Assembly: GCF_040371755.1 (NCBI RefSeq)
Contig: NZ_BAABWE010000001.1
Span: forward strand, 310,001-374,000
Direction: 5' to 3'
DNA length: 64,000 bases
Source of the DNA: Bermanella sp040371755
Lineage (GTDB): Bacteria; Pseudomonadota; Gammaproteobacteria; Pseudomonadales; Oceanobacteraceae
The position numbers and the translations under genes are program-made. Numbering within the stretch: position 1 is the stretch's first letter; the number at the start of each line of letters is the position of its first letter. The notes under the pieces were generated by a model, which searched no databases, had not been told where the DNA came from, and was given only the letters and a program-made list of their open reading frames with translations. This document shows positions 52,487-60,213 of the stretch, in pieces.

Positions 52487-54637
52487 TTAAGGGCGGTATG
52501 TTGAAACAACTAGCGCCGCTTGTCTAGGTGGAAAATCAACTTGAAGGGCCCCATTTATAAAGGTTGTGTACACCGACAGGTTTCTATCGGTTAATTTGAT
52601 TAAAGTTTGTTCATGTGGGTGACCATATCGGTTCAAAAAACCAGCAGATATAATTGCAGTATGGGCATCAACCACATCTAAAAAATTATCAGAACTGGAT
52701 GTTTTACTACCATGGTGTGGCACAATCATCACATCTGACTTCAATGTCTGAGAAAAACGAGAGATTAACTTATCTTCTGCTTCTTGCTCTATATCTCCAG
52801 TGAACAAAACACTTTGCTTGCCAGTAGAGGTTATTTTCAATAAACACGAACCATTATTACCCTCATAATGGTCGGGGGACTGAAAGCGCTCAAATAAGAC
52901 ACCATCCCACTCCCATTGTTCATTTTTACAGGCATTTTGCGTGATCACTTCATTTGTAAACGGGATTAGCTGATTTTTACCACCTGCATGGTCATTATCA
53001 TTGTGGGTTAGGTGCAACAAATCCACACTTCTTATGACTTTTTGCCTAAGGTAAGGCATAACTACCATGTCGGCCAATGTAGCCCCATTCATAAACCTAG
53101 CACCTGTATCTACAACAATCGTACGATTCGTAGTCTCAACTACTGCCGCACTTCCTTGTCCAACATCTAATACAGTTAAACGAAACCCGCCGCTATGAGA
53201 ACGATTTACGGGAAGCAACAAACCAATCACTAAAACAGCGACAGCCAATCTTGTTAATGCTAACCCTACTGGTAATACCAATAATATAAGGGATAAACAA
53301 ATAAGCAGAACATTCCCTTCATGAATCGGTAACCACCAGCTCAAGAACGCTTTCCCGAGCTCTAGAAGTTGAAATATTAAATTCAGTCCGTATTCAATTT
53401 CTGAAAATAGTTGAATTGAAAAAAGCCCGTATAAAATAACGGCCACAACAATAAGCGGCATCAGGATTAAGCTAAATATGGGAATCAACAACAGATTAAC
53501 CAAAAAGGCCCCTGGAACAACCCCTTGCCCAAACCCAATTAATACTAAGCCTCCAACACAAAACGCCAACCACTGCACTTTCAATAACCCCATATACCAA
53601 GGTAATTTACGATACCCACTTAAACCTATAATCAAAGCCCCCACTATAGAAAATGAAAGCCAGCTTCCCATATCCATAAAGGCAATCGGATAAAGAAACA
53701 CCGTTCCAATAAACCCTGCGATTAAATAATTAAGCACATGAATATGGCGCGAAGAAATTACAAACACACCGGCACAAAACAACATAAAAAATGCCCGTAA
53801 CGCCGGCACTTGAAAACCAGAAAGATACCCATAACAAAAAGCTGCCAGCACACTAAAAAAAACAGCCACTTCTTTTGCATAACACCAGTGAAACAATAAT
53901 AAAGGCCGCTGCAACCAATAAACTATTAATCCAATAAATGCCCCCATAATTCCAATGTGCAATCCAGAGACAACAAAAAGGTGGCTTATACCTAATGAAT
54001 ATATTGTTCTTTTGATATCGGCTGGAATACTGGATTTATCTCCCAATACCAATGCTCGTAATATAGGAAGCTCATCCCAAGCAAACATATCAGAAACAGT
54101 AACTTTCAATACATTTTGTGTATCGTTTATTACTCGGTTTTGTGTCGATTTCACATTTACATACGCTTGGGCTGTGTACCCTTTGGTAAGCATCCATTTT
54201 CGATAGTCAAAGCCTTGAGGGTTAGCAAAAGCATGTATCGGCTTTATGCGTAAATTGAAAATCCAAGTTTGGGAGGGATTCAATACATAAGGACAGTAAT
54301 AACAACTGACTTTAAGCTTTTCAAAATGTGGCCCTTGGGTGTAAAAATCAAACCCCGTTTTATTAGCTTCAAAGGTTAGGTTCTCTACCCTTCCTTTTAA
54401 TGTTAGCTCAATTTTACCTGCCGACTCTGGCCAAGCCTGTTTATCTGCTATAAACCAATGAGTGCAAACCCAAATAAGCCCTAGCATAAATGCTAAGGCC
54501 AGAATAATTTGCTTAGGAGCAACAAAAGCCACCAATATGAGATATAAGGGAGATAACAACAGGACTTCTAAAGGAAAAATAGAAGCCAATAATACACCTA
54601 TAATAAAACCATAAATGGGTCGTATCTGAACTAGCAT
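52487..54637 (-). CDS. comEC: DNA internalisation competence protein ComEC/Rec2
   Basis: The protein has 716 residues. A short OB-like external domain after the first helices (CYYCPY cysteines), about ten membrane helices in the competence domain (SHLFVVSGLHIGIMG motif) and a C-terminal metallo-beta-lactamase domain from about 487 with THNDNDHAG near 543 and VPHHGS. It forms the inner-membrane channel for single-stranded DNA uptake. With FimV and PilZ it fits a cell with type IV pili and possible natural transformation. Confidence 0.94.
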   Translation of the reverse strand: MLVQIRPIYGFIIGVLLASIFPLEVLLLSPLYLILVAFVAPKQIILALAFMLGLIWVCTHWFIADKQAWPESAGKIELTLKGRVENLTFEANKTGFDFYTQGPHFEKLKVSCYYCPYVLNPSQTWIFNLRIKPIHAFANPQGFDYRKWMLTKGYTAQAYVNVKSTQNRVINDTQNVLKVTVSDMFAWDELPILRALVLGDKSSIPADIKRTIYSLGISHLFVVSGLHIGIMGAFIGLIVYWLQRPLLLFHWCYAKEVAVFFSVLAAFCYGYLSGFQVPALRAFFMLFCAGVFVISSRHIHVLNYLIAGFIGTVFLYPIAFMDMGSWLSFSIVGALIIGLSGYRKLPWYMGLLKVQWLAFCVGGLVLIGFGQGVVPGAFLVNLLLIPIFSLILMPLIVVAVILYGLFSIQLFSEIEYGLNLIFQLLELGKAFLSWWLPIHEGNVLLICLSLILLVLPVGLALTRLAVAVLVIGLLLPVNRSHSGGFRLTVLDVGQGSAAVVETTNRTIVVDTGARFMNGATLADMVVMPYLRQKVIRSVDLLHLTHNDNDHAGGKNQLIPFTNEVITQNACKNEQWEWDGVLFERFQSPDHYEGNNGSCLLKITSTGKQSVLFTGDIEQEAEDKLISRFSQTLKSDVMIVPHHGSKTSSSDNFLDVVDAHTAIISAGFLNRYGHPHEQTLIKLTDRNLSVYTTFINGALQVDFPPRQAALVVSTYRP

Positions 54638-54727
54638 GATCTATGCATTCCGTGCATAATTGCGCCCACTTCTGGGGACACATGTCCATTGATTTAAATT
54701 ATTCCTGGGGACGTGCCAGAGAAAACT

Positions 54728-55252
54728 ATGCCAAAAAAGACACTTAAGCGGTTATTCCCCAACCCTAAGACCATTCAGCAACAGCCTTCTTTACAGTTTT
54801 TAGGACCATTACTTCATGAACCTAATCTTTGGCATTTAAACCGACGATCTGTTTCTCGCGCCTTTTTAGTCGGAGTATTTTTTGCCTTCATGCCCATGCC
54901 ATTTCAAATGGTTGCAGCGGCATTAATTGGTGTTTTTGCTCATTCAAACTTACCCATATCCATAGGACTTGTTTGGATCAGTAACCCCATCACTATTCCA
55001 CCTATTTTCTATTTCACCTATAAAGTCGGCACGATATTATTAGACACCCCTACTCGTGCATTCGAAATCGAGCTGTCTTTAGAGTGGGCACTCACAGAAC
55101 TCGGAGCCATTTGGCAACCTTTGATTCTAGGCTCTTTATTGTGCGGTGCGATATTCTCGCTAGCCAGCTATGTAGGTATACGTTTATTTTGGCGTTTTCA
55201 TGTCATTAGCAACTGGAACAAGCGCAAACTCAAGCGCCATTCCAATTCGTAA
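54728..55252 (+). CDS. DUF2062 membrane protein
   Basis: The protein has 174 residues from the ATG at 54728, with GAGA upstream; a GTG at 54713 is possible but badly spaced. Motifs SRAFLVGVFFAFMPMPFQM and ISNPITIPPIFYFTYKVG mark the DUF2062 family, small proteins with about three membrane helices and no known function. Its stop meets the lolD stop directly. It lies between comEC and lol genes as in Pseudomonas. Confidence 0.88.
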   Translation: MPKKTLKRLFPNPKTIQQQPSLQFLGPLLHEPNLWHLNRRSVSRAFLVGVFFAFMPMPFQMVAAALIGVFAHSNLPISIGLVWISNPITIPPIFYFTYKVGTILLDTPTRAFEIELSLEWALTELGAIWQPLILGSLLCGAIFSLASYVGIRLFWRFHVISNWNKRKLKRHSNS

Positions 55253-55951
55253 TTAAGCAAGCTCTACCATGGGCTTTAATTGGCCATCTAACAGCGTATA
55301 ACTTTCTTTTGCTAATCGAGCAAAGCTTTGATCATGGGTAACCACAACAAAAGCGGTATCCATATCTTGGTTTAACTTTGCAATTAACTGCTGTACATCA
55401 TGAGCAGTTGAAGCATCAAGGTTTCCAGTAGGCTCATCCAGTAGAACCAAGGCTGGCTGTGTGATTAATGCTCGTGCAATGGCCACCCTTTGACGTTCAC
55501 CACCGGATAACTCTGCAGGCTTATGCTCAACACGAGACTTCAAGCCAACTTTCGCCAACATCTCACTAGCCCGAGCTAATGCCTCAGACTTATTAATACC
55601 CTGAATCCATAATGGCATGGCCACGTTTTCTATAGCACTGAACTCAGCTAACAAATGATGAAACTGATAAACAAATCCTAAATGCTGGTTCCGAAATTTA
55701 CCTAAGCTGGCTTCATTTAATAGTTGGATGTCTTGCTCACCCCATAACACCTTACCTTGCGTTGGTGAATCAAGGCCGGCAAGCATATTTAACAATGTGG
55801 TTTTCCCTGAACCTGATGCACCAACAATGGAAACCCAATCCCCTTTTTGTAAGTTAAACTCCAGATTATCCAACACACGAATGGGCTCAGGCCCAACTTT
55901 ATATTCTTTGACCAAAGACTGGCAGCGTAAAACCCATTGATTAGATGTCAT
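55253..55951 (-). CDS. lolD: Lipoprotein-releasing system ATPase LolD
   Basis: The protein has 232 residues from the ATG at 55951, which has GAGG 9 bp upstream; E. coli LolD has 233. It powers release of lipoproteins from the inner membrane to LolA. Walker A VGASGSGKT is at about 43-51, LSGGERQRVAIARAL is the ABC signature and LLDEPTGNLD is Walker B. It overlaps lolC by 11 bp. Confidence 0.95.
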   Translation of the reverse strand: MTSNQWVLRCQSLVKEYKVGPEPIRVLDNLEFNLQKGDWVSIVGASGSGKTTLLNMLAGLDSPTQGKVLWGEQDIQLLNEASLGKFRNQHLGFVYQFHHLLAEFSAIENVAMPLWIQGINKSEALARASEMLAKVGLKSRVEHKPAELSGGERQRVAIARALITQPALVLLDEPTGNLDASTAHDVQQLIAKLNQDMDTAFVVVTHDQSFARLAKESYTLLDGQLKPMVELA

Positions 55952-57185
55952 AACGTAATGCCTCGGCAGGTTTAACTTTAGAAGCCTTGTAGGCAGGATA
56001 TAAAGTTGCAAGAAAACTCATTAATAAACCACTACCAGTAACAATACAAACATCCATCCATTTGAGTTCAGATGGCAAATAACTAATAAAGTAGACATTA
56101 GCATTCAAAAATTGAATACCTAACAAATGCTCAACCCACGCAATAATATCGGAAACCGTCAGCGCTAAAATAATGCCTAATAGGGTTCCTAACAAAATAC
56201 CAACCACACCAATTACCGAACCCTGAACCATGAAGACTTTCATAATACTGCCAGGGGACATCCCAAGAGTTCTTAAAATGGCAATATCCCCTTGTTTATC
56301 TGTGACTACCATAACCAGAGTCGAAACAATATTAAAAGCCGCAACCGCTACAATTATCAGCAGTAACAATCCGATCATGGTTTTTTCCATTTGAATGGCT
56401 TGAAATAAATTGCCGTGCGTCCGTGTCCAATCACTACTGGTAATACTGGCATCTAAATCAAACGTAAGGTTCCATGCTATTCTGGGCGCTTGAAATAAAT
56501 CTTCTGTTTGTAATCTCAAGCCTTGGGCTGAATGTTTCATGCGAGCCAGTTTTGCCGCATCTGTCATATGAATGTATGCAAAATTAGCATCCAATTCTGC
56601 ACCTACTGAGAAAATACCACTCACAGTAAAACGCTTTAATCGAGGCATAACCCCTGCTGGAGTTAAACTTGCTTCAGGCATTATTAGGGTTATTTTATCC
56701 CCTAACGTCACCCCTAGCTTTCTCGCCAAAAGATCCCCTAATATCACCTGATAAGCACCACCCTGAAGAGATGTAAACTCTCCCTGCTTCATAAAGTCAG
56801 GCAATATTGAAACTTTGGCCTCCCATTCTGGCTCGATGCCGTTAACCATGACGCCATGAACGCGGCCTTTATGGGTCATCATCCCCTGAATATTTACAAA
56901 AGGAGCAACACCCACAATCCCAGGTTTAGCCTCCACCACTTCAGCTAATGCCTGCCAATCCTCTAAACCATCCCTTGCATAAAGCGCAGCATGAGGCACC
57001 ATACCTAAAATACGCTGACGAAGCTCACGATCAAATCCATTCATGACGGACAAAACCAAAATAAGCACCGCCACGCCAAGCGTAAGGCCAGCCATTGAAA
57101 TAGCAGAGATAAATGAAATAAAGTGATTACGCCGCTTAGCCCCTGTGTATCTGAGACCAATTAAAACAGGCAAGGTTTTAAGCAT
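55941..57185 (-). CDS. lolC: Lipoprotein-releasing system permease LolC/LolE
   Basis: The protein has 414 residues with four membrane helices (about 22-48, 270-295, 318-345, 378-400) and a large periplasmic loop. The N-terminal IGLRYTGAKRRNHFISFISAIS is typical of both LolC and LolE. It precedes lolD with overlap. No second paralogue follows, so it may act as a homodimer (LolF-type) or lolE may be elsewhere. The symbol lolC is by position and may be changed. Confidence 0.9.
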   Translation of the reverse strand: MLKTLPVLIGLRYTGAKRRNHFISFISAISMAGLTLGVAVLILVLSVMNGFDRELRQRILGMVPHAALYARDGLEDWQALAEVVEAKPGIVGVAPFVNIQGMMTHKGRVHGVMVNGIEPEWEAKVSILPDFMKQGEFTSLQGGAYQVILGDLLARKLGVTLGDKITLIMPEASLTPAGVMPRLKRFTVSGIFSVGAELDANFAYIHMTDAAKLARMKHSAQGLRLQTEDLFQAPRIAWNLTFDLDASITSSDWTRTHGNLFQAIQMEKTMIGLLLLIIVAVAAFNIVSTLVMVVTDKQGDIAILRTLGMSPGSIMKVFMVQGSVIGVVGILLGTLLGIILALTVSDIIAWVEHLLGIQFLNANVYFISYLPSELKWMDVCIVTGSGLLMSFLATLYPAYKASKVKPAEALRYDI

Positions 57186-57293
57186 TCGCTATAACTACCA
57201 ATGTGAAAAAACGTAAGACTAATGAATTCCCTTGTGAAATGAAATGGTCTTCATGATTATTTAACGCTAAAATTTAAGGATAGAATCAACCTA

Positions 57294-57635
57294 ATGGCTA
57301 TGAATATGAAATCATTGCAACTACATAAAAGCATCACAGCATTCACATTACTGCTTTGTGCATGCATTTCATCCTATGCAAATGAAAATGAAATAGTTGA
57401 AACCCACACAGAAATAGAAGAAATCTCCATCCCTCTATCTGCTAAAAACATAAAGCAAAATAGCATTGGCCCTACAAGGGGCACATCCATGAATACGGTT
57501 AAGCAAACATATGGGGAACCAATAAAGGTACATCCAGCAAAAGGAAAGCCCCCCATTACTCGATGGGATTACCCCACCTTTAGCGCCTTTTTTGAATCAA
57601 AGTCCCTTATTCATACTGTTAATCGCTCAAACTAA
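57294..57635 (+). CDS. Small secreted protein, BamE/OmlA-like
   Basis: The protein has 113 residues. A signal peptide (hydrophobic LHKSITAFTLLLCACISSYA, then ANE) is followed by an acidic stretch and a C-terminal domain with GPTRGTSMNTVKQTYGEP, PPITRWDYPTFSAFFES and LIHTV. That pattern is shared by small periplasmic proteins with a BamE/SmpA-like fold. The cysteine near residue 22 has a poor lipobox. Several in-frame ATGs lie close together, so the start is uncertain. It precedes aguA by 20 bp and may share its transcript. Confidence 0.7.
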   Translation: MAMNMKSLQLHKSITAFTLLLCACISSYANENEIVETHTEIEEISIPLSAKNIKQNSIGPTRGTSMNTVKQTYGEPIKVHPAKGKPPITRWDYPTFSAFFESKSLIHTVNRSN

Positions 57636-57655
57636 CATTTATTCAGAATACACAC

Positions 57656-58684
57656 ATGAACCGATACCTACCTGCTGAATGGCACCCTCAATACGCCATT
57701 CAGCTTACTTGGCCTCACGCAGAAACTGATTGGCACTGGATATTAGCTGACATCCAAGTATTTTATATCAACCTAATTAACACCATATTAGAGCATGAGC
57801 ATGTTATTTTAAGTGTGCAAGATTTATCGTTAGTAGAAACAATCAACCGCAGCCTAAAACAGAAGAAATTTAAATGTCATTATTATGCTTCACAAAATAA
57901 TGACACATGGACAAGAGATCACGGCCCAATAGCTGTTATAGAAAATAACAAACTGGTTATAAAAGACTTCATCTTCAATGGCTGGGGTCAAAAGTTTGAT
58001 GCCTCACTGGACAACCAAATCACTCAAAACTTATTTAATCAAAATGCCTACCCTAGTGATCAACTAGACAAGGTCAACTTCATTTTAGAAGGTGGCAGCA
58101 TCGAAAGTGACGGCAAGGGCTGTCTTTTGACCACTCGCCAATGCCTATTAAATACCAACCGGAACTCATCTTTAAACCAAGCTCAAATCGAGCAGCTATT
58201 AAGCAGCCAACTGGGCATAAAAAAAGTATTATGGCTAAACCATGGGGATTTACTAGGCGATGATACTGATGCCCATATCGACACACTGGCAAGATTTGCC
58301 CCCAACAATCAAATCATTTTTCAAGGCTGCAATGATAAAAACGATGCTCATTTTGATGAGCTTCAAAAAATGAAAGCCCAATTAAGTGAGCTTACCAACT
58401 GCCCAAATGAACCATTTAAATTGATTGAACTTCCTTGGCCCGATGCTCAATATGACACTGAAAGCAACGATAGGTTACCAGCCACTTATGCTAATTTTTT
58501 ATTCATAAATAATGCTGTATTACTCCCTACCTATGGTACTCCCCAAGACCCAATAGCCGTTCAAACTATGCAACAAGCACTGCCAGAATATAAAATCATC
58601 CCAATTGATTGCTCAATGGTTATTCGCCAATTTGGCAGTTTGCATTGCTTAACCATGCAAATTCCAGCCGCTGTAAACCCATAG
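57656..58684 (+). CDS. aguA: Agmatine deiminase
   Basis: The protein has 342 residues and belongs to the guanidine-group modifying enzymes. It converts agmatine to N-carbamoylputrescine and ammonia. Motifs: WTRDHGP at 85-91, LEGGSIESDG near 144-153, DTDAHIDTLARF around 204-214 with the catalytic histidine, and the nucleophile C331 in GSLHCLTMQIP. aguB follows by 13 bp, giving the two-step agmatine-to-putrescine route. Confidence 0.94.
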   Translation: MNRYLPAEWHPQYAIQLTWPHAETDWHWILADIQVFYINLINTILEHEHVILSVQDLSLVETINRSLKQKKFKCHYYASQNNDTWTRDHGPIAVIENNKLVIKDFIFNGWGQKFDASLDNQITQNLFNQNAYPSDQLDKVNFILEGGSIESDGKGCLLTTRQCLLNTNRNSSLNQAQIEQLLSSQLGIKKVLWLNHGDLLGDDTDAHIDTLARFAPNNQIIFQGCNDKNDAHFDELQKMKAQLSELTNCPNEPFKLIELPWPDAQYDTESNDRLPATYANFLFINNAVLLPTYGTPQDPIAVQTMQQALPEYKIIPIDCSMVIRQFGSLHCLTMQIPAAVNP

Positions 58685-58697
58685 GAAAATCCAGATT

Positions 58698-59591
58698 ATG
58701 TCTCAAATAATTAAAGTGATTGGTATTCAGCAAACATGCTCAACTGAAAAAGCACAATCATTTGAAATTACCAAAACGCTTATTAAACAAGCATCAAAGC
58801 AATCACCAGATTTAATCGTTTTGCAAGAACTACATGCCACAGATTATTTCTGCCAAACACAGGAGCCCAATAAATTTGACCTAGCCGAGCCACTTGACGG
58901 CCCAACAGCTCAATTTTTAAGTGCGCAAGCGAAAAACTCAAACGCGGTGATTGTAGGATCTATTTTTGAAAGACGAGCAGCAGGCATATATCACAACACA
59001 GCCTTAGTTTTTGAGCGAGACGGCTCACTTGCTGGGTTTTACCGCAAAATGCACATTCCTGATGACCCAGGCTTTTACGAAAAGTACTACTTTACTCCTG
59101 GCGACCCTGATGGCTTTGAACCAATACAAACCAGCATTGGTAAACTTGGTGTAATGGTGTGTTGGGACCAATGGTATCCGGAAGGCGCTCGAATAATGGC
59201 CCTAAAAGGGGCTCAAATACTCATCTACCCTACTGCCATAGGCTGGGACGATACAGACACACCTGACGAGCAAACTCGTCAAAAAGATGCGTGGATTGGC
59301 GTTCAACGTGGCCACAGCATCGCAAACAACCTGCCTGTTGTTGCCATTAACCGAGTCGGGCACGAACCAGACCCAAGCAATCAAAGTTCTGGCATTAAAT
59401 TCTGGGGGCATTCATTTATTACAGGGCCTCAAGGAGAGTTTCTAGACATAGCCGAACACCAAGAGACCTGTTTAATACAAGCCGAAATTGATTTTAATAA
59501 AACTGAAAAGACTCGTCGAATTTGGCCCTATTTCAGGGACCGCAGAATCGATGCTTACACAGGTTTACAATCGCGATATATTAAAGACTAA
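58698..59591 (+). CDS. aguB: N-carbamoylputrescine amidohydrolase
   Basis: The protein has 297 residues and is a nitrilase-family enzyme. It hydrolyses N-carbamoylputrescine to putrescine, CO2 and ammonia. The Glu-Lys-Cys triad is E44 (VLQELHATDYF), K117 (YRKMHIPDD) and C155 (VMVCWDQWYPE). The tandem with aguA fixes the substrate. Arginine decarboxylase, which would supply agmatine, is not in the window. Confidence 0.95.
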   Translation: MSQIIKVIGIQQTCSTEKAQSFEITKTLIKQASKQSPDLIVLQELHATDYFCQTQEPNKFDLAEPLDGPTAQFLSAQAKNSNAVIVGSIFERRAAGIYHNTALVFERDGSLAGFYRKMHIPDDPGFYEKYYFTPGDPDGFEPIQTSIGKLGVMVCWDQWYPEGARIMALKGAQILIYPTAIGWDDTDTPDEQTRQKDAWIGVQRGHSIANNLPVVAINRVGHEPDPSNQSSGIKFWGHSFITGPQGEFLDIAEHQETCLIQAEIDFNKTEKTRRIWPYFRDRRIDAYTGLQSRYIKD

Positions 59592-59651
59592 CCCCTTCTG
59601 CATACCGCTTATAATGGGAACCTAAGCACATTCTGCAATTCTCAGTTGACT

Positions 59652-59680
59652 CATGACTTTCGGCATTACAGAAAGTCATG
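59652..59680. repeat. Perfect 10-bp inverted repeat after aguB
   Basis: CATGACTTTC at 59652-59661 and GAAAGTCATG at 59671-59680 are exact inverted complements with a 9-base spacer. It lies 16 bp before the terminator, in the 156-bp gap between convergent genes. It has no T run and could be an operator, an mRNA 3' stabilising stem or part of a two-hairpin terminator. Confidence 0.75.
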
Positions 59681-59690
59681 TTGTTGCAAC

Positions 59691-59719
59691 AAAAAGCCCA
59701 GCAAATGCTGGGCCTTTTT
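59691..59719. terminator. Bidirectional terminator between aguB and a small gene
   Basis: GCCCAGC/GCTGGGC with an AAAT loop, flanked by five A on one side and CTTTTT on the other. It can end aguAB on the plus strand and the small gene on the minus strand. Confidence 0.88.
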
Positions 59720-59747
59720 CTATATGGTACAACCTACTTTTTAGGCG

Positions 59748-60005
59748 CTAGCCAAAGAGGTCGTAACTCGGGCCATTCGTGATAGTATTATCTGGCTCAG
59801 TATCTAACCAAAGCTTAGGTTTGCTAAAGGTCTGCTCCATTGAGCGAGCAAGTGAATCTGAGATGACTTTTTTGCTAGTTGGGGCCATTAAAGCGGCGAT
59901 TTGCTCTTCATCTTTGCCAAGACACATTGCAAAGGATAATTCATCCAGTGCATTTTCAAGCATGATAGTTGAAGCATTTGTACGCCGTATTTCGGCTAAG
60001 TCCAT
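59748..60005 (-). CDS. Small conserved-looking protein of unknown function
   Basis: The protein has 85 residues from the ATG at 60005, which has GGAGGT directly upstream; an ATG at 60017 falls on that ribosome site and is rejected. The sequence begins MDLAEIRRTNASTIMLENAL and is predicted mostly helical, with no signal peptide or membrane helix. A very strong ribosome site and its own terminator argue that it is real. I do not recognise the family. It is divergent from the fused carboxylase gene, so their promoters share about 200 bp. Confidence 0.75.
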   Translation of the reverse strand: MDLAEIRRTNASTIMLENALDELSFAMCLGKDEEQIAALMAPTSKKVISDSLARSMEQTFSKPKLWLDTEPDNTITNGPSYDLFG

Positions 60006-60213
60006 AGTGACCTCCATTTTGAGCCTATTATAGTCAGGTTAACCAACAGGATAAACCTTAGGGTTAGCCGTAAAAAATTAATTTTATGACAGATCTCAAG
60101 AAACCAGTCCACGAGGCTGTTTTCTTCATAAATCTCTGTTATAAAGCAGTGCATATTGGCTTAGAACATCAGCCAGCTTTACCTAATAACCAATTAAAAA
60201 AGTGCCAATAGAT

